DNA of 40,517 bases from positions 1 through 40,517 of the forward strand of contig NZ_JALJRK010000048.1 of NCBI RefSeq assembly GCF_024519725.1, read 5' to 3'. The notes under the pieces were generated by a model. It was not told the DNA's origin and did not search any database. It worked only from the letters and a program-made list of their open reading frames with translations. Every line of letters starts with the position of its first letter. Within the stretch, counting starts at the first letter, position 1. Below are positions 1 through 9,081 of the stretch, in pieces. Position numbers and translations under genes: made by a program. The stretch comes from Microvirga sp. Mcv34. Lineage in GTDB: Bacteria > Pseudomonadota > Alphaproteobacteria > Rhizobiales > Beijerinckiaceae.

Positions 1-86
1 CCGTCGGGGAGCGTTGCATTGGCCATCTCCGCCACCTGACGTACCATTAACGTCTGGGTTTGCGGAAAGAAATTGGATTCTGTCAT
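1..86 (-). CDS. lpxD: UDP-3-O-acylglucosamine N-acyltransferase LpxD, N-terminal fragment
   Basis: An open frame starts with ATG at 86 and runs off the left edge of the window, giving 28 complete codons. It begins MTESNFFPQTQ and continues with VRQVAEMANATLPDG, which fits the N-terminal uridine-binding domain of LpxD (an FFP motif, then a helix and the A-x-L-x-G pattern). LpxD adds the second acyl chain of lipid A precursors. Its place directly after bamA is the usual alphaproteobacterial order (rseP-bamA-lpxD). A hairpin with a T-tract ends right before its start codon. The call rests on a short fragment plus context. Confidence 0.7.
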   Translation of the reverse strand, partial: MTESNFFPQTQTLMVRQVAEMANATLPD

Positions 87-87
87 G

Positions 88-119
88 AAAAATAAGTGAG
101 GGCGCCCCTCGGCGCCCTC
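88..119 (-). terminator. Intrinsic terminator or attenuator between bamA and lpxD
   Basis: A perfect 9-bp inverted repeat (98-106 with 111-119, arms GAGGGCGCC/GGCGCCCTC) has a 4-nt loop. On the minus strand it is followed by TCACTTATTTTT at 99-88. It lies 5 nt after the bamA stop, and its T-tract touches the lpxD start codon, so it may end most bamA transcripts or set the bamA:lpxD ratio. It also leaves lpxD without an obvious Shine-Dalgarno. Confidence 0.7.
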
Positions 120-124
120 CCCGA

Positions 125-2509
125 TTAGAAGCGAGTGCCGCCCGTGAACCGGAAGGCCTGGGTGCGATCCTCGCCGACCCGGGTCCCGTCCGGAAGAAGC
201 CTGCCCTCTTCCTTGGTGAGCGCATAGGCATAGTCGAAGCGGATCGGACCGAGCGGCGAGCTCCAGAGGATCGAGGCGCCGATGGACGACCGGATCACCT
301 TGCTGTCGAGAACGTTGATGCAGTTCTGCGGTACGTTGGGATCCTGCACGCAGGCATCGGCGGGATCGAGGATGCTGCCGCCGGTCGGGCCGAACCTGGT
401 CGGACCTTCGTAGCCGAACAGCGTACCGGCATCGGCGAAGACAGCGCCCTTCAGGCCAAGCTCACGCGGCAGACCCCAGATCGGGAACTGCATTTCGAGC
501 GAACCGCCGAAATACGTGGTGCCGCCGACGGCGTTCGCACGGCTGTCGAGGCTCGAGATGTCACGCGGACCGATGCCGTTCGGGGCGAAGCCGCGAACCA
601 GCGACGGGCCCATGAAGAAATGGTCCACGATGCGCAGGTCGCCGTTGTCGCCACCGTCGCTGCCGCTGTCGAAGCCCATGATGTGACCGCCCTGGATACG
701 GGCGATACCGACCACATCCTCGAACAGTTCGCGGTAGTAGCGCGCATCGCCGGTCACGCGGAAGTAACGGGAGTCGCCGCCGAGGCCGGCGAAGTCCGTC
801 TTCACTTCGGCGTAGAAGCCGTTGCGCGGCTCACGGATGTTGTCGAGGGTGTTGTAGTTGAACGTCAGGCCGGCAAGCGACGTGATGGTGTCGCCCTGCG
901 ACTGCTTGATGGCCAGGGATGCTTCACCGTTGCCTTCGCAGAATGCGCGGTTCGGCACGCCGTCGGGATTCAGAAGCGTGTAGCCCGGGATCGGAGCCGA
1001 ACAGTCGTTGTACGGCTGTTTGAGATCGTTCGGGATATCCACCGACTGCTGGAAGAGCGAATAGCGAGCCGTGATCGAGAACTCTTCCGTCATCGGAAGG
1101 CCGAGGCGCAACGTACCGCCGGTCATGCGGTTCTCGTAGCGGGCATACCGGGTCTGGTCGCTGAACTTCGAGTACAGGTCGATACCGGCCGCCATCCGGT
1201 AGCCGAGGAAATACGGCTCCGTGAAGGAGAAGTCGATGCCGTGGGCGCGCTGGCCGAGCTGACCGGCCAAGCGGACGAACTGGCCACGGCCGAGGAAGTT
1301 GGTTTCGGTCACCGAGACTTCACCGATGAAGCCGTCCGCCGTCGAGTAACCGCCCGAGATGGCGAACGAACCGGTGGACTGATCCTCAACATCCACGTTC
1401 ACGACCACGCGGTCGGCCGAGGAGCCGGGCTCGTTTGAAATGCGGACGCGCTTGAAGTAGCCGAGGTTGTTCAGGCGGCGCTCGGCGCGATCAACCAGAA
1501 CCTGATTATAGGCATCACCCTCGCCCAGCTCGAACTCGCGACGGATCACGTAGTCGCGGGTACGGCTGTTGCCGCGCACATTGATGCGCTCGATGTAGAT
1601 CCGCGGACCTTCCTCGATCACGTAGGAAAGGTTGACCGTGCGGGTCGAAGGATCACGGGTGCCGACCGGACGCACCTGGGCGAACGGATTGCCCTGGCGG
1701 GCCACATTCGTGGTCAGAGCCTGGACGGACTTCTCGACGGCTTCAGCGTTGTAAACTGAACCCTCGGAGGTCGCGACACCCCGGCGCACGGCCTCGGGAT
1801 CGATACCGGAGAGGCGCGGATCGACGCCCACGGCTCCGAAACGGTACTGCTCACCCTCGCTGACCGTGATGGTGATGACGTAGCCGCCCGCGTTGGGATC
1901 GAACTGAACGTCGCTGGAGACGAGCTGATAATCGGCGTAGCCGTTCTTCAGGTAGTACCGGCGAATGAGATCGAGGTCGTTCGAGAGGCGTTCCGGATCG
2001 TAGACGTCGTTGCTCTTGAGGAAGCTCAGCAGATTCGTCTCGGAGGTCTGCATGATGCCGCGCAGGCGGCTTGACGAGACCTGATTGTTGCCGACGAAGC
2101 GGATATCCGTCACGCCGGTCTTGTCGCCCTCGTTGATGGTGTAGACCACGTCGACCGTGCCGTTCGGCAGATCAACCAGACGCGGGGTCACCTGGGCGAG
2201 ACCACGGCCGGAACGGCGATAGACCTCGAGGATTCGCTGGACGTCGGCGTCGACGGCAGCCTGATTGTAGGGCGCCCGAGCCCGAGCCTGAAGCTGGTCC
2301 TCGATCAGAGCCTTCTCGACCCGCTTGTTACCTTCGATGGCGACCCGGTTGACGATGGGTCCCTGCGCGGCCGAGGCACGGCGATTCCCCGGAGCCACCT
2401 GCTGCGCGAAAGCGCTCTGCCCGGCAGTAATCCCGGCCATGAGCGCGCTGATCGCGACAATGGCGGTAGTGGCCGGCTTTTTCCGGCGAGGCGTGGTCGT
2501 CGACATCAT
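125..2509 (-). CDS. bamA: Outer membrane protein assembly factor BamA (Omp85), four visible POTRA repeats
   Basis: BamA folds and inserts beta-barrel proteins into the outer membrane. The protein has about 794 residues: a basic N-terminus (TTTPRRKKP), a signal peptide ending near AFAQQ (residue about 37), periplasmic POTRA repeats from about 52 to 382, then a 16-strand surface-antigen barrel ending in TGGTRF with the usual C-terminal aromatic. The repeats begin at IVNRVAIEGN, GVTDIRFVGN, YRFGAVGVDP and IYIERINVRGN, which makes four rather than the usual five. By alignment from memory the missing one is POTRA1. Possible starts are TTG 2512, ATG 2509 and ATG 2506, none with a strong Shine-Dalgarno. 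rseP lies upstream and lpxD downstream. Confidence 0.96.
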   Translation of the reverse strand: MMSTTTPRRKKPATTAIVAISALMAGITAGQSAFAQQVAPGNRRASAAQGPIVNRVAIEGNKRVEKALIEDQLQARARAPYNQAAVDADVQRILEVYRRSGRGLAQVTPRLVDLPNGTVDVVYTINEGDKTGVTDIRFVGNNQVSSSRLRGIMQTSETNLLSFLKSNDVYDPERLSNDLDLIRRYYLKNGYADYQLVSSDVQFDPNAGGYVITITVSEGEQYRFGAVGVDPRLSGIDPEAVRRGVATSEGSVYNAEAVEKSVQALTTNVARQGNPFAQVRPVGTRDPSTRTVNLSYVIEEGPRIYIERINVRGNSRTRDYVIRREFELGEGDAYNQVLVDRAERRLNNLGYFKRVRISNEPGSSADRVVVNVDVEDQSTGSFAISGGYSTADGFIGEVSVTETNFLGRGQFVRLAGQLGQRAHGIDFSFTEPYFLGYRMAAGIDLYSKFSDQTRYARYENRMTGGTLRLGLPMTEEFSITARYSLFQQSVDIPNDLKQPYNDCSAPIPGYTLLNPDGVPNRAFCEGNGEASLAIKQSQGDTITSLAGLTFNYNTLDNIREPRNGFYAEVKTDFAGLGGDSRYFRVTGDARYYRELFEDVVGIARIQGGHIMGFDSGSDGGDNGDLRIVDHFFMGPSLVRGFAPNGIGPRDISSLDSRANAVGGTTYFGGSLEMQFPIWGLPRELGLKGAVFADAGTLFGYEGPTRFGPTGGSILDPADACVQDPNVPQNCINVLDSKVIRSSIGASILWSSPLGPIRFDYAYALTKEEGRLLPDGTRVGEDRTQAFRFTGGTRF

Positions 2510-2674
2510 CAACTGGCCCGTTCTTTATATTCTGTCCCTAGCGAGGAGGCCCCGCAGGTTGGAGACGAGAGCCGCCAACCTTATCTTTGTGGACCGCTTG
2601 TACAAACTTTCGCCGTCATTGCAAACGGCACATCCACAACAGAGTACCAATTTTTAAGGAGCGTGGCGTCCTTG

Positions 2675-3838
2675 TCACGATCCCCGGGCCAGGAAACTGG
2701 TGCCAAGGTGAACAAGATCATTCCAGGTGGCGAACAGCATGAGCATCGCCACCAGGGCGAAGCCGATTCTGAAGCCGATTTCCTGGGCTTTCTCGCTCAG
2801 AGGGCGCCCGCGAACCGCCTCAATGGCATAGAACAGAAGATGGCCGCCATCCAGCAGCGGAATGGGAAATAGGTTAATAAGTCCGATCGAAACCGACATG
2901 AACCCGATCAGGCTGACCAGGCTGTACACCCCTCCCACGTCGAAAGCCGTACCCGAAGCCCTGGCGATTCCGATGGGACCGGAGAGCTGATCGGTCGATT
3001 CCCAGCCCATGGCCAAGCGGCGGATGAAGTTGAGAGTCCGCTCGACGAGGCTCCAGGTTTCGCCCACAGCCGCCTTGACGGCGCCCCAAGGTGAATAGGT
3101 CAGGCGCTTGATCGCCGCCGGATCGCGCGAGGCTTCGACCCCGAGAAGCCCGATGCGCTGCTTGCCGAAGGGGCTGGTCCTCTCCACCAGATTCGGCGTC
3201 GCCGTCAGGGCGACCGTCTGCCCGTTGCGCTCGACCGTGAAGTCGAGGGGCTCGCCCGCGCTGGAGCTGACGATCAGCTGCATGTCTGCGAAGGTCTGGA
3301 TCTGCCGGCCGTCGACGGTCAGGATCAGGTCCTTGGGCTGGAAACCGGCCTTCTCGGCCGCGCTTCCGGGCTGGACCGCCTCGATCCTCGGCTCGAGAAC
3401 CTGCCGCCCGCTGAAGTAGTTGAAGCCCGCGAAGATCGCGATGGCCAGGATGAAATTGGCGATCGGACCTGCCGCTACGATAGCGGCGCGTTTGGCAACA
3501 TTCTGGTGGGGAAAACTGATCGACCGCTCCGCCAGCGGCATCCGGTCGAGCTCGGCCTGATCCGGAACGCTCGCGGCATTGAGGTCGCCGACGAACTTCA
3601 CATAACCGCCCAAGGGAATCGCGCAGATCTTCCAGCGGGTCCCTTTCCTGTCGGTCCACCCAAACAGCTCGCGCCCGAAGCCGATGGAGAACGCCGTCAC
3701 CCCGACGCCGCACAGGCGCCCGACCCAGAAATGGCCGAACTCGTGGATGAACACGACCACCGTGAGCACCACTAGGAAGGAGATCAGGGTCAGGAACAGG
3801 GAGCCCGTCGCACCGCTGATCGTCGCAAGAAAGTCCAT
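2675..3838 (-). CDS. rseP: Site-2 intramembrane zinc metalloprotease RseP/MmpA
   Basis: This is an M50-family inner-membrane protease that cuts transmembrane segments of anti-sigma factors and of signal-peptide remnants. The HExxH zinc motif is visible as HEFGH in the first membrane segment (about residue 34). A single PDZ domain follows (PGSAAEKAGFQPKDLILTVDG, about residues 155-230). The second metal site is in LFPIPLLDGGHL (N-x-x-P-x-x-x-L-D-G) near residue 335. E. coli RseP has two PDZ domains; one is common in alphaproteobacteria. ATG 3844 has AAAGGG directly against it, while ATG 3838 has that Shine-Dalgarno 6 nt upstream, so 3838 is preferred (387 aa). It lies between dxr and bamA. Confidence 0.95.
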   Translation of the reverse strand: MDFLATISGATGSLFLTLISFLVVLTVVVFIHEFGHFWVGRLCGVGVTAFSIGFGRELFGWTDRKGTRWKICAIPLGGYVKFVGDLNAASVPDQAELDRMPLAERSISFPHQNVAKRAAIVAAGPIANFILAIAIFAGFNYFSGRQVLEPRIEAVQPGSAAEKAGFQPKDLILTVDGRQIQTFADMQLIVSSSAGEPLDFTVERNGQTVALTATPNLVERTSPFGKQRIGLLGVEASRDPAAIKRLTYSPWGAVKAAVGETWSLVERTLNFIRRLAMGWESTDQLSGPIGIARASGTAFDVGGVYSLVSLIGFMSVSIGLINLFPIPLLDGGHLLFYAIEAVRGRPLSEKAQEIGFRIGFALVAMLMLFATWNDLVHLGTSFLARGS

Positions 3839-3858
3839 CGTCATCCCTTTCGCGGGCT

Positions 3859-5043
3859 CTAGAGCCGCGTCGCTTCAGCATAGGTCGGAATGAGCTGCCG
3901 TGTCACTTGCCGGGCTTCCTGGTCGATCCCGAGGGCCTCCGCCACGGTCACCGGCGCGGAGATCCCTCTCCCCGAGAAAGCGGAGCAGACGCGCTCAACC
4001 AACTCTGAGATATCATAGAATCTGACATGACCTGCCATATAGGACTCAACGGCGATCTCATTGGCGGCATTCAGAATGGTGGGCATCGCCCCCCCGGCCC
4101 TGAGTGCCGCCTTGGCCAGAGATAGGCACGGAAACCGTTCTTCGTCAGGCCGCTCGAAACTTAATCGTCCGATCGCGGCAAGATCGAGACGGGGCAGGTC
4201 CATCGTCAGGCGCCCCTGGTGGCGCAAGGCATTGGCGATCGGGACCTTCATATCCGGAAGGGCAAGCCCGGCCGTAACGGCACCATCGCTCCACTGCACG
4301 AGCCCGTGGACGATCGCCTCGGGGTGAACCAGAACGTCGAGCCGCTCCTCCGGGAGGTCGAACAGGTGATGCGCCTCGATCAGCTCGAGTCCCTTGTTCA
4401 TCAAGGTGGCCGAGTCGATGTTGATCTTCGACCCCATGGACCAGATCGGATGCGCCGATGCCTCCTTGGCGCCAGCCCGAGCAATGGCGTCTTTCGTCCA
4501 GGAGCGGAAGGGTCCACCGGACGCGGTTATCACCGCCTTTTCCACATCCCTGCCGAGGCCCGCCGCAAGAGCATGATCCAGGGCGTTATGCTCGGAATCC
4601 ACCGGCATGATCTCCACGCCCAGACGGCGGGCATCGGCCATGAAGGCGGCCCCGGCGCTCACCAGACTTTCCTTGTTCGCAAGAGCAATCCGCCGCCCCG
4701 GCTTCAGTGCCGCATGGGTCGGCGCGAGGCCGGCCGTGCCGCTGATCGCCGCCAGGACGATGTCGGCGTCACGCTCGGCCGCCTCAATGACGGCCGAATG
4801 CCCTGCCCCGCTCCCGATTCCGGTTCCGGACAGAGCCTCTCGCAGTGCCTCGCCTCCGCGCTCATCGGCCAGAGCCGCGAATGTGGCGCCCAGGTCCCGA
4901 GCGACCTTGGCGAGCGCGGCGACATCACGCCCGCCGACGACGGATGCGACGCGGAACTCATCCCGATGGGCCAAAACGACATCGGCCGTCGAGCGGCCGA
5001 TCGAACCGGTGGCTCCGAGAATCGTAAGGGAACGGGTCATCAA
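3859..5043 (-). CDS. dxr: 1-deoxy-D-xylulose 5-phosphate reductoisomerase
   Basis: Dxr (IspC) is the NADPH-dependent enzyme that makes 2-C-methyl-D-erythritol 4-phosphate, the committed step of the MEP isoprenoid pathway. The NADPH-binding GATGSIG lies at the N-terminus (residues 9-15), the KES motif (NKESLVSAG) near residue 124, the metal-binding PVDSEHNAL near 148 and substrate-binding SMGSKINIDSATLMNKGLE near 202-220. The length of 394 aa is normal. The start is ATG 5043 or ATG 5040 (MMTRSL), 3 nt after the cdsA stop, which suggests translational coupling. UppS, two genes upstream, uses products of the same pathway. Confidence 0.97.
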   Translation of the reverse strand: MMTRSLTILGATGSIGRSTADVVLAHRDEFRVASVVGGRDVAALAKVARDLGATFAALADERGGEALREALSGTGIGSGAGHSAVIEAAERDADIVLAAISGTAGLAPTHAALKPGRRIALANKESLVSAGAAFMADARRLGVEIMPVDSEHNALDHALAAGLGRDVEKAVITASGGPFRSWTKDAIARAGAKEASAHPIWSMGSKINIDSATLMNKGLELIEAHHLFDLPEERLDVLVHPEAIVHGLVQWSDGAVTAGLALPDMKVPIANALRHQGRLTMDLPRLDLAAIGRLSFERPDEERFPCLSLAKAALRAGGAMPTILNAANEIAVESYMAGHVRFYDISELVERVCSAFSGRGISAPVTVAEALGIDQEARQVTRQLIPTYAEATRL

Positions 5044-5046
5044 CGC

Positions 5047-5904
5047 CTATGGGATGAAATGTACTGTCGAAAGAACGGCCGCAACGATGAGGCAGACGGC
5101 CCAGAAACCATCCAGGCGATCCATTACGCCGCCATGGCCTGGAATAAGATGGCTCGAATCCTTGACCTTGCAATGGCGTTTGAGGGCCGACTCGCCGAGA
5201 TCGCCGATCTGGCTCGCGACAGATGCGACAACGGAGATGGCGGCGGTACCGAGAAGGCCAAACGGCAGGTCGAGGCCGTATTTCCGCCCCGCCCAGGCGA
5301 CCAGAACTCCAGCCAGCGCCGCCGCCACGACGCCGCCGATGAACCCCGACCAAGTCTTCTTCGGGCTGATCGGCGGACACAGCTTCGGGCCGCCGAAAGT
5401 TCGCCCTGTGAAATAGGCCGCAATATCAGTCGCCCACACGACAGCGAACATCCAGAGTAGGCCCAGGATGCCGAGTTCGGGATGCTCGCGCACGATCGGC
5501 GGAACAAGCGTGACCGGCAAGGCGTAAAGGAAGCCGGAGGCCGACCAGATTCGGTGGGTCGTGCCGCGGGTCAGGACCGTGCCTGCTGCGAGGAAGAGCA
5601 GCCCTGCGCCGATGAAGAGGCCCAGGTCCGCATCCGACAGGAAAAGAGCCGTCAGAACGCCGAGGCCGACACCCAGGACGCCTTGCACCGGCAAACGCGG
5701 CTCTACACCCGTCATCCGGGTCCATTCGATCATCATGGCGATGCCGGCTGCCAGCCAGAACAGGGCGAAGGGCCATCCACCCCAATAGGCCGCCAGCAGG
5801 GCGACGGCCACCATGACGAGTGCGGACAGAACGCGTGCGGTCAGTTCCTTGGACGGGGCCGGCTTCGAGCTGGATGGCAGGCTGGAGCCTTGGTCCGAGA
5901 CCAT
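5047..5904 (-). CDS. cdsA: Phosphatidate cytidylyltransferase
   Basis: CdsA makes CDP-diacylglycerol from phosphatidic acid and CTP, the branch point for all bacterial phospholipids. The 285-aa protein is almost wholly hydrophobic, with about eight membrane spans. It carries the family signature near the C-terminus: SALKRHCKVKDSS followed by HLIPGHGGVMDRLD (about residues 235-262), including the metal-binding D and the HGG-x-x-DR core. The N-terminal 20 residues are polar and rich in Ser and Pro. Two nucleotides separate it from the uppS stop, so the genes are probably coupled. Confidence 0.96.
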   Translation of the reverse strand: MVSDQGSSLPSSSKPAPSKELTARVLSALVMVAVALLAAYWGGWPFALFWLAAGIAMMIEWTRMTGVEPRLPVQGVLGVGLGVLTALFLSDADLGLFIGAGLLFLAAGTVLTRGTTHRIWSASGFLYALPVTLVPPIVREHPELGILGLLWMFAVVWATDIAAYFTGRTFGGPKLCPPISPKKTWSGFIGGVVAAALAGVLVAWAGRKYGLDLPFGLLGTAAISVVASVASQIGDLGESALKRHCKVKDSSHLIPGHGGVMDRLDGFWAVCLIVAAVLSTVHFIP

Positions 5905-5906
5905 CG

Positions 5907-6674
5907 TCAGACTGCCCGGACACTCAGGCCGCCGAATCTGCGGTCGCGCCTGAAGTACTCGTCAATGGCCGCCTTGAAGGCAGCCTCATCGAAATCCGGC
6001 CAGAAGCAGGGCAGGAAAACGAACTCGGAATAGGCGGTCTGCCACGTGAGGAAGTTCGATACCCTCTGCTCGCCCGAGGTCCGGATCACCAGGTCCGGAT
6101 CCGGAATATCATGGGTATCGAGGGCCGCTTCGACCGTCGCCATATCGATATCGGCCGGGTCGAGCGATCCTTCCTTCACCCTGCGGGCAAGAGCCCGAAC
6201 GGCACTCACGATCTCCTGGCGCCCGCCGTAATTGAACGCAATGACCAGCGTGAGGCCGGTATTGGAACGGGTGAGATGCTCCGCCTCGTCCAAAAGCAGG
6301 CGGATGTCGGAGACCAGCCCTTCGCGCTCGCCAATAATGCGGACTCGGATATTGTTGGCGTGAAGTTCGGCCAGATCGTGCCGGACGAAGCGCTTGAGCA
6401 GGCCCATGAGGTAGGACACCTCATCGGCGGGCCTGCGCCAGTTTTCGGCGGAAAAACTGTAGACCGTCAAGTACCCGATGCCGAGATCCGTCGCGGTGCG
6501 CACCGCACGGCGGATCGCTTCGATCCCCTTCCGATGTCCTTCGAACCGGGGCAGCCCTCTCTGAGCGGCCCAGCGTCCGTTTCCATCCATGATGATGGCA
6601 ACATGGCGTGGCATTCCCTCGCCTGCTTCCCGCTGGGCGAGGATGGGAGCCGACCGCTTGGCTTCGCCGCTCAT
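5907..6674 (-). CDS. uppS: Undecaprenyl pyrophosphate synthase (cis-prenyltransferase)
   Basis: UppS condenses eight isopentenyl diphosphates onto farnesyl diphosphate to make the C55 lipid carrier for peptidoglycan and O-antigen. The signature [13 protein letters not shown] lies near residues 24-36, with the catalytic Asp in MDGN, followed by [12 protein letters not shown]. The substrate-binding [11 protein letters not shown] is near residue 72 and the C-terminal [19 protein letters not shown] near 190-208. The length of 255 aa is normal. The first 20 residues before PRHVAII are an unconserved lead, so a start further in is possible, but 6674 is the only clear ATG. Confidence 0.97.
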   Translation of the reverse strand: MSGEAKRSAPILAQREAGEGMPRHVAIIMDGNGRWAAQRGLPRFEGHRKGIEAIRRAVRTATDLGIGYLTVYSFSAENWRRPADEVSYLMGLLKRFVRHDLAELHANNIRVRIIGEREGLVSDIRLLLDEAEHLTRSNTGLTLVIAFNYGGRQEIVSAVRALARRVKEGSLDPADIDMATVEAALDTHDIPDPDLVIRTSGEQRVSNFLTWQTAYSEFVFLPCFWPDFDEAAFKAAIDEYFRRDRRFGGLSVRAV

Positions 6675-6701
6675 ATTTCCGTCCCCATGCGCGCCTGAGG
6701 T

Positions 6702-7262
6702 TCAGACGTGCATGATTTCCTTTTCCTTGGTCACCAGAAGACCGTCGATCTCGGCTACGAACTGATCTGTGGCCTTCTGAACCTGATCCGCATGACGCTT
6801 GCCGTCATCCTCGCTGATCGCGCTGTCCTTCTCAAGCTTCTTGAGGAGGTCGAGGCCGTCGCGGCGGACGTGGCGGACCGCGATCTTCGCCTCCTCGGCG
6901 TATTTGTGCGCGACCTTCACCATTTCCTTGCGACGCTGCTCGTTCATCTCGGGAATGCGCAGACGGATCACCTGGCCTTCGGTCTGCGGGTTGAGGCCGA
7001 GGTCCGATTCCCGGATCGCCTTCTCAACGGCCGCAACCATGCCCCGGTCCCACACCTGGACGCTCAGGAGGCGTGGCTCCGGGACGTTGATGGTGGCAAC
7101 CTGGGTGATCGGCATCAGAGAGCCATAGGCATCGATCTGGATGGGATCGAGGAGATTCGGGGAGGCCCGCCCGGTGCGAAGGCTAGCCAGGTCGTTCTTG
7201 AAAGCGGTGATGGCGCCCTGCATGCGGCGCTTTACATCGGCGAGATCAAAGGTCGTGGCCAT
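6702..7262 (-). CDS. frr: Ribosome recycling factor
   Basis: RRF works with EF-G to split post-termination ribosomes. The 186-aa length is the family norm. Visible landmarks are the N-terminal helix ([31 protein letters not shown]), the beta-rich domain II ([27 protein letters not shown]) and the C-terminal helical part with [17 protein letters not shown]. The ATG at 7262 has AAGGAC about 8 nt upstream. It follows pyrH by 72 nt and precedes uppS, the standard rpsB-tsf-pyrH-frr-uppS order. Confidence 0.98.
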   Translation of the reverse strand: MATTFDLADVKRRMQGAITAFKNDLASLRTGRASPNLLDPIQIDAYGSLMPITQVATINVPEPRLLSVQVWDRGMVAAVEKAIRESDLGLNPQTEGQVIRLRIPEMNEQRRKEMVKVAHKYAEEAKIAVRHVRRDGLDLLKKLEKDSAISEDDGKRHADQVQKATDQFVAEIDGLLVTKEKEIMHV

Positions 7263-7334
7263 TCGATTTTGTCCTTACGCGAACTAGTTAAAACGGGCTT
7301 ACGCTTCCCAGGGTCCAGCATCAAGGCCCTTGGA

Positions 7335-8048
7335 TCAAGGGGCGACGACGGTCGAGGGCACTTTCCCCTGGAGAAGAGCGGTTACGGAGCTGGGAGCGTG
7401 CACTGAGCCGACGATGATGGAGAGCTTGCTCTCGCGCGCCAGGGCGAAGGCCGCCGTGTCCATGACCTTCAGGTCCTTGGCGATGGCTTCGTCATGGGTC
7501 AGGCGGTCGAATCGGATCGCCGAAGGGTCCTTCTTCGGATCGGCCGAGTAGACCCCGTCCACTTGCGTGGCTTTGAGGACCGCATCGCAGCGCAGCTCGG
7601 CAGCGCGCAGGACGGCGGCGGTGTCGGTGGTGAAGAAGGGATTTCCGGTGCCGCCTGCCAGGACCACGACCTGCCCTTTGTCGAGGTGGTGGAGAGCCGG
7701 CTGGCGGGCATAGGTTTCGCAGATCGTCGGCATGGAGACGGCCGACATGGTGCGGGCAGGCACGCCCGCCGCATTGAGGGCGGTCTCGACGGCGAGCGAA
7801 TTCATGACCGTGCCGAGCATGCCCATCGAGTCCGCCGTGGGGCGGTCGATCCAGCCGGCGGCGCTCATGCGGGCGCCCCGGATGATATTGCCGCCGCCGA
7901 TGACGACGGCGATCTCGAAGCCGGCCCTCGTCGCCTGGGCGAGATCCTCCGCCAGGGAGGACAGGATCTGAGTGTCGAGCCAGTAGCCGTCGGGAGCCAT
8001 CAAGGCCTCACCGGAAAGCTTCACCAGGATGCGCCGGAACGTTGCCAT
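7335..8048 (-). CDS. pyrH: UMP kinase
   Basis: PyrH phosphorylates UMP to UDP in pyrimidine nucleotide synthesis; the family is a GTP-activated hexameric amino-acid kinase fold. It has the N-terminal phosphate-binding RILVKLSGEAL, the GGGNIIRG loop near residue 52 and the TGNPFFTTDTAAVLRAAE motif near 134-151. The frame stays open to 8078, inside the terminator hairpin upstream. The Shine-Dalgarno AAAGG is 4 nt from ATG 8051 and 7 nt from ATG 8048, so 8048 (MATFRR, 237 aa) is the better start. Confidence 0.97.
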   Translation of the reverse strand: MATFRRILVKLSGEALMAPDGYWLDTQILSSLAEDLAQATRAGFEIAVVIGGGNIIRGARMSAAGWIDRPTADSMGMLGTVMNSLAVETALNAAGVPARTMSAVSMPTICETYARQPALHHLDKGQVVVLAGGTGNPFFTTDTAAVLRAAELRCDAVLKATQVDGVYSADPKKDPSAIRFDRLTHDEAIAKDLKVMDTAAFALARESKLSIIVGSVHAPSSVTALLQGKVPSTVVAP

Positions 8049-8076
8049 CATCAGACCTTTCTTTTCGAGACCTCTC

Positions 8077-8110
8077 ATGAAAACGGCGGCTGAAGAGCCG
8101 CCGTTTTCAT
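8077..8110 (-). terminator. Strong intrinsic terminator between tsf and pyrH
   Basis: A perfect 15-bp inverted repeat (8077-8091 with 8096-8110) has a 4-nt loop. Its GC core (CGGCGGCT/AGCCGCCG) is followed on the minus strand by TTTT within the outer arm. It lies 9 nt after the tsf stop and 28 nt before the pyrH start, so it probably separates rpsB-tsf output from pyrH-frr-uppS by partial termination. It is symmetric and would also fold on the other strand. Confidence 0.8.
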
Positions 8111-8119
8111 GGGTTCGAT

Positions 8120-9049
8120 TTAGGCCTTGAGACCCGCCTGGGCGGCCACTTCGGCCGCGAAGTCCGGAGCCTCCTCCTTCTCGATGCCCTCGCCGAGGGC
8201 ATAGCGGACGAAGGCCTTGAGGGTCACCGGCTTGCCGGCCTTGGACTCGGCTTCCTTGAGGACCTGAGTCACGGTCTTCGAGGGATCGTGAACGAAGGGC
8301 TGCTCCAGGAGGGTGACTTCCTTGAAGTAGCTCTTCAGGCCGCTCTCGATGATCTTCTGCATGACGTGATCCGGCTTGCCGGCATTCTTGTCGCGCAGAA
8401 TGGCGCTCTCGCGCTCGACGGTCGCCTGATCGACGCCGGAGGCGTCGAGAGCCACCGGGTTGGTGGCGGCCACGTGCATGGCAATCTGGCGGCCGAGCGT
8501 GCTGAGCACGTCGACATCGCCTTCGGACTCGAGCGCCACAAGAACACCGATCTTACCGAGGCCTTCGCTGACGGCATTATGCACGTAGGAAGCGATCACA
8601 CCCTTCGAAACTTCGAGCTTGGCGATGCGACGCAGGGTCATGTTCTCGCCGATGGTGGCGATGAGCTCCTGCAGGCGATCCTTCACGGTCGTGGAAGAAC
8701 CAGGGAATGTCGCGGTTTCAAGCGACTCGATGGTGCCGTTGCCCATCAGGCCGATCTTGGCGGCTTCGCGCACGAAGGCCTGGAACTGGTCGTTGCGGGC
8801 CACGAAGTCCGTCTCGGAATTGACCTCGAGGATCGTGGCGGTGTGACCGGAGGACTCGACGGCCACGAGGCCCTCAGCCGCGACGCGACCGGCCTTCTTG
8901 GCGGCCTTCGACAAGCCCTTCTTGCGGAGCCAGTCGATCGCGGCCTCCATGTCGCCGTTGGTCTCGGCGAGAGCGGCCTTGCAGTCCATCATGCCGGCGC
9001 TGGTCGTCTCGCGCAGCTCTTTCACCATCGCAGCGGTAATGTTCGCCAT
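8120..9049 (-). CDS. tsf: Elongation factor Ts
   Basis: EF-Ts is the nucleotide exchange factor of EF-Tu. The N-terminal UBA-like domain is clear ([24 protein letters not shown]), followed by the TDFVARN motif ([12 protein letters not shown], near residue 80-90) and the two-part core. The start at ATG 9049 (MANITAAM) has GAAAGGA about 8 nt upstream and gives 309 aa; the open frame upstream of it has no support. It lies between rpsB and pyrH and is bracketed by hairpins on both sides. Confidence 0.98.
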   Translation of the reverse strand: MANITAAMVKELRETTSAGMMDCKAALAETNGDMEAAIDWLRKKGLSKAAKKAGRVAAEGLVAVESSGHTATILEVNSETDFVARNDQFQAFVREAAKIGLMGNGTIESLETATFPGSSTTVKDRLQELIATIGENMTLRRIAKLEVSKGVIASYVHNAVSEGLGKIGVLVALESEGDVDVLSTLGRQIAMHVAATNPVALDASGVDQATVERESAILRDKNAGKPDHVMQKIIESGLKSYFKEVTLLEQPFVHDPSKTVTQVLKEAESKAGKPVTLKAFVRYALGEGIEKEEAPDFAAEVAAQAGLKA

Positions 9050-9081
9050 GGCTTTTCCTTTCAAAGGTTCACGCATAGAGG

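Noticed and set aside
620..1438. Long plus-strand ORF opposite bamA
   Set aside because: It is a shadow of bamA: high-GC codon bias creates open antisense frames. The composition (Val, Ala, Asp, His and Glu rich, no fold) is typical of antisense reading.
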